This document shows, in pieces, positions 11,904 through 23,746 of a stretch of 64,000 nucleotides of DNA. The number at the start of each line of letters is the position of its first letter. Within the stretch, counting starts at the first letter, position 1. The stretch lies in contig NC_092333.1 in NCBI RefSeq assembly GCF_046630445.1, forward strand, positions 717,828,001-717,892,000, read 5' to 3'. A program made the position numbers and the translations under genes. The stretch comes from Rutidosis leptorrhynchoides (lineage: Eukaryota; Streptophyta; Magnoliopsida; Asterales; Asteraceae). The notes under the pieces were generated by a model. That model ran no database searches, had not been told where the DNA came from, and saw only the letters and a list, made by a program, of their open reading frames with translations.

Positions 11904-13301
11904 TCACTGAATATCTTATTAGTTTTTTAAAAAGGAAAGAAAAATTATAATAAGTTATCCAATCAATAGACTTTTCTGATTTTGCCCACGTTTCGAATAG
12001 CCAAAAGATGCAGCAGAGGGGCAGGATTCGTTTGGTCTCAATATAATTGAGGACTGTTTGGCTCCAATAACCCGGTCCACGTACAAATCCAACTATTACT
12101 ACGAACCAGAAAATTTTGATGTCTATTAATTTAACCACTTAAAATAAATTTTCGTAATTTTAAGAAATTTAGATAAGAAGTAGAATAAAATTCTAAGTCC
12201 TAAAAACTAGAATAGCGAGAAATAAGAGAGAAAAAGAGTGCGCGTCGAAAAAGGTCGAAAAAGAAAAAAAATGGTTGAAAAATAAAAGGTGACGGAAAAA
12301 TAAAAGAAACTTATAAAAACTTAAAAATACTTAACTAATTTAACCTTATTACTACAACTAACTTAAAATTATAATCGCAAATTGATATTACTAATTGGAA
12401 TGATAATTGATACATAGTAAAAGGTCTAAAAATATTAAAGCTTACAAGGAAAAACTAAATCCCAAATGGAAATAACTTAAAAAGAAACTAAAACTTAAAA
12501 AGGCGTCGCAAAATTCTAAAGCACCTAAATCTTAGTCTAAAGAAAAAGCACTTAAGGAATTCTACGGCAAAGCCTAAAAATCTAGGAGTAAAAATAACTA
12601 TAGCAAAAACTAAGTTTAAAATTAAAAATGAGCTAAAAATACAAATATTACGCTACAACGATTAAAAAGGGACAAAATATTAAAAGTTATAAAAAGTTAT
12701 AAAAATATTAGATTTTATAAAAATATTATTTTCATATTTTATAATAAAAGTATTAAGTAAATAAATAATAAAACTAAATAAAAGTAAAAATAACTAAATA
12801 AATTAAACTTAATTATAATAATAATAATAGAATTAGGGTTTAGTTATAATAATAATATAATATACTCCGTAATAAATGCGAAATTAGGGTTGGATGTGGC
12901 CCTGTCAGACCCCTCATGCGAGTCGCATGATTTAAGCCGGGGGGTCATGCGAGTCGCATGACTGAACTGGACCGGTTCAATTGACAGGTTCAATTTGACA
13001 GGTCACGTATATTTAATATTTATTTTCTTTTTTTCTGTTTTATATTTAAAATATAAATATATATATATAATTAAAATAAAACTTAATTTTTAAAACTAAA
13101 AATAAACTTAAAATACTTTATAATTTTGTAAAAATAAAAGAAAAACTTTTAAAAAAATATATTTAAAATACTTTTTTTTTTTTTTCGATTTTAAAAGCTT
13201 TTTTTTTTTATATCTTTTTAATTTTTAAACAAAAATATAAATTTTACAAAAACTAATTATAACTTAAAAATTAAAAATATGACGTTTCGCTTCGGCGAAT
13301 G
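11904..13301 (-). other. E2 untranslated leader
   Basis: About 1.4 kb between the primer site and the gag ATG. It is A-rich with no credible gene. A block at about 11950-12140 is strongly similar to 24760-24920 in E3, including TTTCGAATAGCCAAAAGATG and ACAAATCCAACTATTACTA. A palindrome pair lies at 12915-12960. Confidence 0.7.
12901..12960 (-). promoter_or_regulatory. Paired palindromes with 31-bp spacing in the E2 leader
   Basis: CATGCGAGTCGCATG occurs at 12915-12929 and again, in the same orientation, at 12946-12960, a 31-bp offset. CCTGTCAG is at 12901-12908. In the RNA each copy could form a small hairpin; in DNA each is a near-perfect palindrome. The same layout occurs in the leader of E3 at 25266-25326. 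Confidence 0.6.
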
Positions 13302-13319
13302 TCCCCGGCAGCGGCGCCA
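13302..13319 (-). promoter_or_regulatory. E2 primer binding site, tRNA-Asp type
   Basis: The plus strand TCCCCGGCAGCGGCGCCA matches the 3' end of plant tRNA-Asp (TCCCCGGCAACGGCGCCA) with one difference. It lies 8 bp inside the LTR edge, which marks this end as the 5' end of a minus-strand element. Confidence 0.85.
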
Positions 13320-13327
13320 AAAATACT

Positions 13328-15272
13328 TGATGAAGTGCGAGGTGTATATAAAATAGCTTATATTTTACTAGGAAAAACTATTAAATACGATACAATTTTA
13401 CACAAGATATTTATTTATTTATAGAATGGATATACTTAAACCTTGCTACAACACTTATAGGCAGTGTACCTAATCGTACAGTAGTGTAGTTTTTAGTAAG
13501 TCCGGTTCGTTCCACAGGGAAATCTTTAAACAAAGCTCAACGCTATATTAGTTAACTTTTATAAAAATACAAATATATATATAGGTAATATTATTATTAT
13601 AAAGGGGGGTTTTTACCGTTTAATGACCGGTTTGTCGATTTTAAAACTTTAGTCGCAGTTAAAACCTAATGTAAAATATAAAATAAATACAAGACTTAAA
13701 TTAAAGCGTAAAGTAAATAACGATAGTGAAATTGCGAATAATAAAAATGCGATAAAATAAAATAACAATAAATAAAAGTGCGATAATTAGAAGTGCAATT
13801 AAATATAAAATAAAGGAAATTAAATATGAAATAAAAGAATTATGCTTATTTAAACTTCCGTAATCATGATGTTTGACGTGTTGATTTTAGTTTTATGCCC
13901 ATGGGTTAATTGTCCTTTGTCCTGGATTATTCAATATGTCCGTCTGGTTTTTGTCCATAACAGTCCATCAGTCATAAATATAAATTGCAAGTGTCCTTGT
14001 CAAATTATTATTATACCCGAAGATAAATATTCCAACTAATTGGGGATTCGAATTGTAACAAGGTTTTAATACTTTGTTTAATGAATACACCAGGTTATCG
14101 ACTGCGTGTAAACCAAGGTTTTACTACTTTGTTAACAATTACACCAATTACCCTTGAATGTAATTTCACCCCTGTTTTAATTATTCTAGTGGCTATTAAT
14201 CCATTCCCGTGTCCGGTTAAATGAACGATTATTCGTACATATAAATACCCCGCCCATCGTGTCCGATCGAGTGTATATGGTAATTTATAGGGACGCCCAA
14301 TTGTAAATCTTTATATTAACATTAACAAACTTTCATTTAGTTAAACAAATATAAAGCCCATTAATAGCCCATAGCCTAGTTTCCACAAGTGTCGTTCTTT
14401 TGTCCAAACCCCAATTATGGTACAAAGCCCAATTACCCAATTTTAGTAATTAGCCCAACATCATGATTACTTCGTTTTAAATAAGCATAATAATAACTTA
14501 GCTACGAGACATTAATGTAAAAAGGTTGAACATAACTTACAATGATTAAAAATAGCGTAGCGTTACACGGGCAGAATTTCGACTTACACCCTTACAACAT
14601 TCGCTAACATACCCTTATTATTAGAATTATAATTAAAATTAAAAGATAAATTATAAATATAAATATATTTACGTTGAAGAGGAAGAGAAAAAGGATGATC
14701 ATAACTCGGCACAAAACTGGCTTTATATAGGACCTGACCAGCAATCTCACACCATGCGACTCGCATGGTTTTGTGCCTCTGGCCATGCGAGTCGCATGGC
14801 CACCCTGGATTCAGCCAACTGCTTTTGTTTTCTTCTTTGTCGACGTAATATAATAATAATAATATATATAATATATAATTATATATAATTATATATATAT
14901 TATATTATATTCTTGTGCATAGTAGACTAGATATTTTTGGTCCGTTGCGTCGGGCGTTTCTTCTTGGCTCAGGTCCCGGTTCCGGATTTTCGGACGTCCT
15001 CGCGTATTATTTTAAATCGCGTACTTTGTGTTCCGCAACTTGTACTCTTGTCATTTTGAGACGTTCCTCATCAATATTTTGAACCTTTTTAGTTGTATCT
15101 TGTACTTTTTAGCTCTTTGGACCTTTTTGTCTTCAATTTGTCGAATCTGTCTTTTGTCTTCACCTTTTATTATTTAAACGAATATCACTTGTAAATAGAA
15201 CAATTGCAACTAAAAGCTTGTCTTTCTTGAGGAATAATGCTATGAAATATATGTTCGTTTTTAGCATTATCA
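13328..15272 (-). repeat. E2 5' LTR
   Basis: Bounded by TG (13328) and CA (15272), 1945 bp. The right end matches positions 1-77 exactly; the left end abuts the primer site. It contains a promoter-like block at 14721-14798, and AT-rich stretches around 14848-14910 with short inverted TA repeats. No gene was seen in it. Confidence 0.9.
14721..14798 (-). promoter_or_regulatory. E2 LTR promoter: TATA box plus paired palindromes
   Basis: On the minus strand CCATGCGACTCGCATGG, a 14-base gap, CCATGCGAGTCGCATGG, then CTGGTCAGG and the TATA-like CTATATAAAG (plus 14721-14730). The 15-bp cores at 14753-14767 and 14784-14798 start 31 bp apart, about three helical turns. Position relative to the TATA box suggests paired binding sites for a dimeric regulator. 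The TATA box is seen; the binding role is inferred. Confidence 0.65.
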
Positions 15273-15277
15273 CTAAC
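15273..15277. repeat. Target-site duplication of E2, right copy (CTAAC)
   Basis: CTAAC follows the LTR end. The undisturbed E1 LTR at 42343-42352 reads ACTAACTAAC, consistent with insertion here. The left copy is outside the window. Confidence 0.6.
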
Positions 15278-15626
15278 CATAGTAGGAAGTATAACTAACA
15301 AGCATGACAATCATAATATAACATGCTACTCTATACTATATACTCCAGTTAGTCCCACTCACCAAATACCAGCAACCAGCTCAGATAATCTACTACTGAG
15401 CGGCTTCCTAATCTTTATCACCTGAACATAAAACAAATCAAGTTAGTTGCTGTCCGTTAACACCAAACAACACAATACAGAAATTTTTGTATAAAAAAGT
15501 GCTCGCTAAAAATTTCTTCTTAACATTTATGCATTTTCAAAATTTACATCCTGATCATCAATAAACAAACGGGCAGCATAACTGCTAGGAACCAGCTAAA
15601 TTTCACTATAATGCATCACTGATCTA

Positions 15627-15791
15627 CATCTGTACGGTTGCACATGCATCTGTACGGTTGCAAGTCCATCCGTACAGTTGCACACCCACTGCCCGGTTGC
15701 ACCAACACCACTGCATCCGTATGGTTGCACTTGCACCCGTACGGTTGCACAGTGTACCCGTGCTGTTGCAATCTGCAACCGTACGGTTGTG
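15627..15791. repeat. CCGTACGG palindrome array, left LTR copy
   Basis: Units of the type CATCCGTACGGTTGCA start at 15627, 15647, 15667, 15714, 15734, 15755 and 15776, mostly 20-21 bp apart, with a degenerate unit near 15686. Several palindromes carry single changes (CTGTACGG, CCGTACAG, CCGTATGG, CCGTGCTG). One unit present in the right LTR is missing here. Confidence 0.8.
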
Positions 15792-16456
15792 TTCATCGAG
15801 CAACATCAGCAGAAAGTGACGGGTTTCGAGCCAAAATCACCCAAATCTCGATTTTTGGACGTTTTGACACCAAAATTCGTTTAAAAACATATATAACACT
15901 TATAGAAACTTAAACCCCAAAAAATTATGCCAAAACAACACCAAAACCACAAGATTTGACCAAAAACCCCATTTTGAACCAAAACCTAATTAACAACACA
16001 AAACTCACTGATTTGAACACGAATTCAGCTGAGATATACCTTGATTAACACACTGAAATCACAAAGAACTGATTACACACAAAGATTCAACACAAAAACG
16101 AGATTTAAGAGATTAGGGTTCTTGAATTAGGTTTAAGTGTGTGTGTGTGAAAATGAAGAATCTGGAAGAAACATCACAAATGAGCTGGTACAAGCTTATA
16201 TATTTAAGTTAAACACCATACCCCATCACACACGGGTATTTATCAGTTATCTGATATCTTTCGCACATCATTTGGCAACCCAAACGAAGTTTAAAATAAA
16301 TAAACATGCTCTGTGACCCTTGTCACAAACTGGTCCTAACCTCATCAATAAATAATAATAAATATTAAATAAAAATAAAAGCATATAATAACACAATACT
16401 AACTTAAGGGCAATTTAAGTAATCTTACAGCTAGGCCCGATTGAGGATGTTACAAA

Positions 16457-16470
16457 TCTACCCCCCTTAA
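16457..16470 (-). promoter_or_regulatory. E1 polypurine tract
   Basis: The minus strand reads TTAAGGGGGGTAGA directly before the 3' LTR start TGTAACATCC. Confidence 0.8.
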
Positions 16471-19400
16471 GAAGATTTCGTCCTCGGAATCTGGTCAAGG
16501 TCAAACAACTGGGGATAGCGCGCCCTCATTAACTCCTCGGTTTTCCATGTCAAGTTAGACCCTAAACTGTGCCGCCACTCTACTAATATCATAGGAATCT
16601 GCTTCTTTCTTAACTTCGTGACTTTCTTGCCCACTATTTCAATCGGCTCTTCTACTAATTTCTTGCTTAAATCCACTTTCAAATCTTTCAATGGGAGAAT
16701 CTGATTTTCATCGTCTATTTTACACTTTCTCAGATAGCACACATTGAACGTGTTGTGAATTCCTGCTAAATCTGCTGGAAGATCTAAAACAACGATTTGA
16801 TCATTCAAAATTTCTCTGATCGGAAATGGCCCAATAAACCTCGGTGCTAGTTTACCACGTTTACCAAATCTGATCACCCCTTTCCACGGTGAAACTTTCA
16901 AATACACACGATCACCTATATTAAATGTTACCGGATGTCTATGCGAATCAGCATACATCTTTTGTCGGTCTCTGGCTGCTTTTAACTTCTTTCGTGCAAT
17001 TTCTACCTTTTCTGCGGTTATCTGAACAATTTCAGGACCTGCAAATTGTTCCTCACCTGCTTTTAACCAACAGTGGGAGTTCTGCATTTTCAACCATACA
17101 TTTCATACGGCGGCATTCCGATACTCGAATGATACGAATTGTTGTAAGCAAACTATATTAATGGAAGATGCGAATCCCAAGAACTACCATATTCTAAGAC
17201 ACACGCTCTCAACATATCTTCTAACATTTGAATCGTTCGTTCACTCTGGCCGTCTGTTTGTGGGTGATATGTTGTACTTAAATTCACATGCGTACCCAGA
17301 TTCTGTTGTAAATTGTTCCAGAAGTTTGATACGAACCTAGTATCCCTGTCGGAAACTATTGACAACAGTACACCATGTCGACTAACGATTTCTTTCAAGT
17401 ACAACTCTGCCAAATCACTTAATGAAGCGGTTTCATGAGTAGCTAAGAAGTGAGCACTCTTAGTTAGATGATCCACTATCACCAGATCATGTCGTGTTCT
17501 TTCTAAGTTCGGGGTAACTTAGTTACAAAATCCATCGTTATATGATCCCATTTCCACTGAGGAAATTCTGATTGTCGTAGAGACCCATATGGTTTATGAT
17601 GTTCTGCTTTAACTTGAGCACAAATATGACATTTCTCAACGAAACCTGCAACATCTGTCTTCATTGTCGGCCACCAATACAACGTTTTCAAATCCCTGTA
17701 CATCTTAGTACTACCCGGATGCACTGTCAATCTCGATTTATGCGCTTCAGTAAGGATTAATTCCCTCAAATCTCCAAGCATACGCACCCAAATTCTGTCT
17801 TTATAGGTCTTTAATCCTCTAGAATCATTGCATAGGTCAAATTTTCTTTTGGTCATTTGCTCAGTCTTTAGGTTTTCATCATTCAATGCTACTAACTGAA
17901 CGGTTTTTAATCGATCGATCAAGTCTGAAACTATCTCAATTCTCATAAATCTGACATTTTCGACTGTTTTCTTACGACTCAGAGCATCTGCGACCACATT
18001 TGCTTTTCCCGGATGGTATTTAATCTCACAATCATAGTCTTTAATCAATTCTTGACATCGACGTTGACGCATATTTAATTCTTTCTGCGTAAATATGTAC
18101 TGAAGACTCTTATGATCTGTATAGATTTCACAATATGTACCATACAAATAGTGTCTCCAAAGCTTCAAAGCAAACACAACTGCAGTTAACTCTAAATCAT
18201 GAGTAGGGTAATTTCGTTCATGATTTTTCAACTGTCGTGAAGCATACTCTATAAATTTATTTCTTTTCATCAAAACACAACCCAGACCTGCGCGTGACGC
18301 ATCGCAGTATACCACAAAATCTTTTGTTCCCTCTGGTAAAGCTAAAACCGGCACTTGACATAACAACTGTTTGAGAGTCTGAAAAGCCTTTTCTTCTTCA
18401 TCAGTCCATCGAAAGGCTACATCTTTTCTGGTTAACTTATTTTACGGACCTGCTATTTTAGAAAAGTCTTTAATAAATCTGCGGTAATAACCTGCTAAAC
18501 CCAGAAAACTCTTAATTTCTGTCGGCATTTTTGGCGAGTTCCAGTTCATTACAGCTTCTATCATAGACTGATCTACTTTGATACCCTGTTCACAAATCAC
18601 ATGACCCAGAAAATGTACTTCCCGCAACCAAAATTCACACTTGGAGAACTTAGCGTACAACTGTTCCTGTTTCAGAAGCTCTAACACCAACCTCAGATGC
18701 GTAGCATGATCTTTCTCGGTTTTCGAATATATCAAGATATCATCTATGAAGACAATCACAGACTTGTCAAGATACTGACGACACACCATGTTCATTAAAT
18801 CCATAAACACTGCTGGCGCGTTTGTTAACCCAAATGGCATAACTAAAAATTCATAATGACCATATCTAGTTCTGAACGCTGTTTTCGGTATATCGTTATC
18901 TGCAACACGTACCCGATGATACCCTGAACATAAATCAATCTTTGAAAAGTAGGAAGCACTCTGTAACTGATCGAATAAATCATCTATTCTCGGTATCGGA
19001 TACTTATTCTTTATTGTTCTCTTATTCAAATCACGGTAATCTATACACATGCGAAGTGACCCATCTTTCTTTTTCACAAATAAAACAGGAGCACCCCACG
19101 GTGAAGAACTTGGTCGAATAAACCCCTTATCTAACAATTCCTGAATCTGAGACATCATTTCTCGGATTTTTGATGAAGCTAATCTGTAAGGAGCTTTTAC
19201 AACTGGCGTAGCACCTGGAACCAAGTTAATTTTATACTCTACTTCACGTACTGGTGGTAACCCTGGTAAATCATCTGGAAACACTTCTGGAAATTCTGAC
19301 ACAACGAGAATATCGGTCACCTACTTCTTTTCTTTCTTAACATCGATCACATAAGCTAAGAACGAATCACACCCTTTCGATATCGCCTTCTGAGCTTTCA

Positions 19401-19845
19401 TTAGGGAAACCATAGGAAAGTTAAATCTACTGCGCTCTCCCTTAGATATCACTCGGGACCCATTGGCCAAACAAAAAGAAATCATATTCTTATCACACTT
19501 AATATTGGCCCTATTAGCTCTTAACCAATTCATGCCTATGACTACATCAAAGCTAGGTATATGCATCAACAATCATGTTAAAGGGAAGGAATGGCCGTCG
19601 ATTTCGATGGTAATTCCAGTCACAGATGATGTGCATGGAACCATTTTACCATCAGCTACTTCTATTCCCAAAGGTGTATCTAACATCCTAACAGGAAACT
19701 TCAACTTATCACAGAAGCCTAAGGACATAAAAGAACGATTCGCTCCTGAATCAAACAACACACGAGCTGGCAAGGAATTAACCAAGAACATACCGGTAAT
19801 AATGTCATCGGTAGCAGTTGCAGCGTCTACCGTCATCTGAAACAC
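16467..19845 (-). pseudogene. E1 pol: protease, RT, RNase H, integrase, chromodomain-like end
   Basis: Read from right to left: aspartic protease with VLFDSGANRSFM (about 19750); the linker DVVIGMNWL; RT with [27 protein letters not shown] and catalytic [10 protein letters not shown] (18442-19320); RNase H with YCDASRAGLGCVLM and TDHSLKSLQ-like core, then integrase zinc motif (17503-18366); integrase core with SDRDTRFV and TDGQSERT (17153-17482); C-terminus with GPFPI and a chromodomain-like EEPIEI...WRHS...RYPQLF segment (16467-17093). In-frame stops lie at 19573-19575 (TGA), 19321-19323 (TAG) and 18442-18444 (TAA). Frame changes fall near 17490-17510 and 17095-17150, and another separates it from gag near 19850. 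It cannot make a working polyprotein. Several catalytic residues remain legible. Confidence 0.9.
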
Positions 19846-20715
19846 CCTTGCCTCTGCTGTTGGAGGGTTCTTTCTCTTCTACCCGGCAGTAGAAGCAGAA
19901 GATCCCCCCAGAAGTTACTGACCTCGCCCCTGACCCTGCCCCAGAACTGGTTCTTGGTGCAGATGGACAATTCGTTGATCTATGTCCCTTTTGATGGCAA
20001 CTCCAACAAACATTAGACTTAAAAGAACAAGCTGTTGATTCATAACCTAACACTCCACATTTCAAACACCTTCTGGTCATTGGAGAACATGGACCGACAT
20101 GGGCCGATTTGCAAACATTACACCAACCAGACTGACTAGAACCCGATCCGCTCATACCAGAATTACTCTTCCATTTAAACCCGCCTGACTTTTTACCACG
20201 AAAACCGGATTGCTTACCCGACTGCTGAGTCGACTGTCCACCCGATTGACCTTCTGATTTTCCCCCAAAAGATTCACCTTTTGAACTTTCTCTTTTTGCT
20301 GCCATTACATCACCTTCAGTAACCTTGGCCATCTCATGAGCCTGCGCCAAGGTTGTTGCAAATCTTGCAACTGTTCTATACTCTGGCTTAATCACCCGCA
20401 TAAAATGCTGAATTTTGTCCTTTTCAGTCGGTACCCATTATTGAACAAACCTTAGATTTGATGTGAAATCTCTGAAAACTTCATCAATCGTCATACTTTC
20501 CGTCATCATCGTATTCAAAAACTCAGTTTTCAATCTTTCCATCTCATATTCAGAACAACACTGCTCGCGAACCTTAGCAGCAAACTGTTCCCAGGTAATC
20601 TGACTGATCTGTTCTTTGGGTAGATATGTAGTAATAGAATCTCACCATTCCATTGCTTCACCCTTGAGAATCCTACTAGCAAATAATACCATAGATGCAG
20701 GTTCACAAAAGCTTG
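19805..20715 (-). pseudogene. E1 gag, C-terminal part
   Basis: Continues from 27632 across the E3 insertion. Capsid-type text (SITTYLPKEQIS, WEQFAAKVREQ, MRVIKPEYRTVARF) is followed by a Ser/Gly-rich linker and zinc knuckle CWSCHQKGHRSTNC near 20000, with two further Cys pairs before it. Stops interrupt the frame near 20440 and 20640, and a frame change separates it from the protease frame. The break at 20715 is made by E3, whose target duplication CTTCT flanks both ends. Confidence 0.82.
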
Positions 20716-20720
20716 CTTCT
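20716..20720. repeat. Target-site duplication of E3, left copy (CTTCT)
   Basis: CTTCT precedes the LTR start TGATGTGTGC; the same five bases follow the other LTR at 27627-27631. Confidence 0.9.
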
Positions 20721-21835
20721 TGATGTGTGCAGTGGGGGTATACGAATATACTATAGTTTTTATTACGAAAAATGACGAAATGTGATACAAGTTTTTATTT
20801 ATTTACATAGATGGGATATACCTAAACTCTGCTACAACACTATAGGCAGTGTACCTAATCGTAGAGTAGTATAGTAATAATATATATAATTATATATAGT
20901 AATAATATATAAAAGGGAGTTTACCGTTTAATGACCGGTTTGTCGATTTTAAAACTTAAGTCACAATTTAAACCTAATGCAAAATATTATATATAACTTA
21001 ATTTAAAGCGTAAAATAAATAACGATATTTAAATGATGATATATAAAATTACGATAAGAAATGAAATAAAAGTATTATGCTTATTTAAACTTCCGTAATC
21101 ATGATGTTTGACGTTTTGATATTAATTTATTACCCTGGGTTAATTGTCCTTTGTCCTGGATTTATTTGATACCTATCTGGTTTTTGCTCATAATAGTCCA
21201 TCGGTCATAATTATAAAATGCTCATCAAATTAACCTTATTCTCGAAGTCAAATATTACAACTAATTAGGGATTTAAACTGTAACTAGGTTTTAATACTTT
21301 GTTAATAATTACACCAGGTTATCGACTGCGTGTAATCTAAGGTTTTAATACTTTGTTAACAATTACACCAATTACCCTTGTATGTAATCCACCCCTGTTT
21401 TAATGAGTCCATTGACTATTAATCCATCCCTGTCTCCGGTCAAATGAACAATTATTAGTATTTATAAATATCCCGCTCACCGTACCCGATCGAGCCTATG
21501 TGGCTATTTATAAATATGTCAAATTATAAATCTCTATATTAATCAAATATAAAGTCCATTAATAACCCATAGTCCAATTTTCACAAGTGTCGGTCTTTTG
21601 TCCAAACCCCAATTATGGTCCAAAGTCTAATAACCCCGTCTTAATGTTTAGTCCAACATCACGATTACTTCGGCTCAAATAAGCATAATAATAACTTAAA
21701 TACGAGACATTAATTTAAAAAGGGAGAACATAACTTACAATGATTATTTATGGCGTAGCTTTACATCGACATAACTTCGACTTTAAAACCTGTAAAATAA
21801 CCGTTACATTACCTAAACTAGCTAATATAAAACTA

Positions 21836-21930
<95 letters not shown>

Positions 21931-22617
21931 CAAAGAGTGGGAATTGAGGTGGGATGGTGTGTCGATGCTCTCTGCCTTGTTCCAGATATATAGCCAATGA
22001 AATGTACTATTTTTGTCGTGAAAGTTAGCCGAATATTATTGCCAACTTGTTTCAACTTTATTTCTTGTTTCAATATAGCCAATGATGTATACGGAGCATT
22101 AATATCATGTTGATATATTTTATTATTATATTATTATTATATATATTATTATATTTATTATTATTATAATAATAATTCAATCCATCGATGATTGAATTGA
22201 ATTATTATTATTATTATATATTATTATTATTACGAATTATATGTATATTATATTATATTCTTATGCATAGTTGACTTGTAATTTTAGCTCCGTTGAGTTG
22301 TACTTTGATACTCGGTTTATGTCTCAGTTCCGAATTTTCGAACGTCTTTTTGTATGCTTTAATATCTTGTACTTTGCATTTTGTGGCTTGTACTCTTGTC
22401 AATTTTTAGACGTTATTCATCGATAAATTAAACCACTTGGAATGTAACTTGTACGTTTGAGCATTTTAGACGTTTTCATCTTCATATTTTCATTTTCATC
22501 TTTTGTCTTCGCACTTATTTATTTAAACGATTACAACTTAAAAATAGAACAACTACAACTAAAAACATTACATATTGGAAGGATATTGCGACTAAATATA
22601 TGATCATTTGGAGCACT
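20721..22617 (-). repeat. E3 3' LTR
   Basis: Matches 25603-27626. It lacks about 80 bp found at roughly 25755-25840 in the other copy (the stretch containing AAGTCCGGTTCGTTCCACAG). Its inner edge stops at GAGCACT, a few bases short of the LTR terminus seen at 27620-27626, where the foreign LTR fragment begins. Confidence 0.85.
21839..21927. repeat. (TA)n microsatellite in E3 3' LTR
   Basis: About 44 uninterrupted TA units. The partner LTR has the same array at 26816-26914 with about 49 units. Confidence 0.95.
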
Positions 22618-23740
22618 TGTTCAGTATCGTGAGTTCATTTGATTTCCTTTTACTCTTTATATTTTTGGGACTGAGAATACATGTGATGTTTTTACAACTG
22701 TTTTATTAAATGCCTTTGAAATCTATATTTTTGGACTGAGAATACATGAGATGCTTTTATAAATGTTTGACAAGATAGACACAAGCAAAACATTCCTCGA
22801 ATGAATTATTATACAGACAGAAGTTCTGTTAATTATTGTTGAATTAGTTGGACATTATAATTGCCACTAATTGATGTGAATATTTCCCATTGATTATTAT
22901 AGCTTAGTAACCTAAGAATTAGGAAACGGGTATGGCCCCTAATTCACACGAATCCTAAAGGTAGCTACCGGGTTTAACACCCCCACCCAGAATGTTCACT
23001 AGACGGAAGAGCTAGTGGGCGTGGTGTTTAGTACTTCGAGGTTTATATATTTATTACAGACTGAAAGTTCTGTTTATTTTGGGTATATTTATGATGCGCA
23101 TTAAATGTTAAGGTCGGTTACCAAGCAAAGAAAATAAAGTGAATGTTATATATCGAGAGAATGATTTTTTATACACAGGATATGTGTATGATATTTTGTA
23201 CACGAGATATGTGTACGGTTATGAAGCATTTTGAAAAATGATTTCGTACACGAGATATGTGTACTGCATTTAAAAGAAATCGCATGTACATTACATGTGG
23301 GTATAGGATTCGGGCCTATTTGTACCATGAAATATTTAAATCTTGTGGTCTATCAAAATTACTGAATTTTATTGTTTTATGATAAACTTATGAACTCACC
23401 AACCTTTTGGTTGACACTTAAAAGCATGTTTACTCTTAGGTATTAAAGAAATCTTTCGCTGTGCATTTGCTCATTTTAGAGATATTACTTGGATTCATTC
23501 ACGGCATATTTCAAAAGACGTTGCATTCGAGTCGTTGAGTTCAACAAGATTACTATTAAGTCATTTATAGTTTGAATATATTATAAAATGGTATGCATGC
23601 CTATCAACTTTCGATGTAATGAAAGTTTGCCTTTTAAAAATGAATGCAATGTTTGTAAAATGTATCATTTAGAGGTCAGAACCTCGCGATGTATCCATAT
23701 GTAAATGTACTCGTCCTTATGGATTAGGACGGGTCGCTTT
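22618..23740 (+). repeat. Fragment of another Ty3 LTR inside E3
   Basis: It resembles, at moderate identity, the last 0.8-0.9 kb of the E4 LTR on the plus strand (about 30985-31816). Shared landmarks in order: TTTTTGGGA.TGAGAATACATG, GGTAACCTAAGAATTAG, AACTCACCAAC.TTT..TTGAC, AAGCATGTTTA.TCT.AGG and GAGGTCA.AACCTCGCGA. It ends in CGTCCTTATGGATTAGGACG. There is no second LTR or coding region of that family here, so it is a truncated piece. Confidence 0.75.
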
Positions 23741-23746
23741 AAGACC

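Larger units (their letters stand above)
1..15272 (-). mobile_element. E2: Athila-type Ty3/gypsy LTR retrotransposon, cut by window start
   Basis: The element reads on the minus strand. Its 5' LTR is at 13328-15272, the primer site at 13302-13319, gag-pol at 6297-11903, a small zinc-knuckle-like ORF at 5708-6124 and a spliced ORF-1 gene at 2154-4516. Its 3' LTR begins at 77 and runs out of the window. The visible 77 bp of the 3' LTR are identical to the matching end of the 5' LTR. The Athila call rests on the tRNA-Asp-type primer site, the protease motif [10 protein letters not shown], the RT motif FMDDFSVFG and the extra gene downstream of pol. It was inserted into the 3' LTR of the older element E1. 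Intact gag-pol and identical visible LTR ends suggest a fairly young copy. Confidence 0.9.
15273..16454 (-). repeat. E1 3' LTR, part to the right of E2
   Basis: Aligns with 42347-43554 almost throughout, ending GATGTTACA in both copies. Differences include scattered substitutions and one missing palindrome unit in the array at 15627-15791. On the minus strand a TATA-like AAATATATAAGC lies at about 16197-16208. Confidence 0.88.

Noticed and set aside
15627-15791. CCGTACGG arrays as a CRISPR-like repeat
   Set aside because: Units of 20-21 bp leave no true spacers, the context is a plant LTR and both LTRs carry the array.
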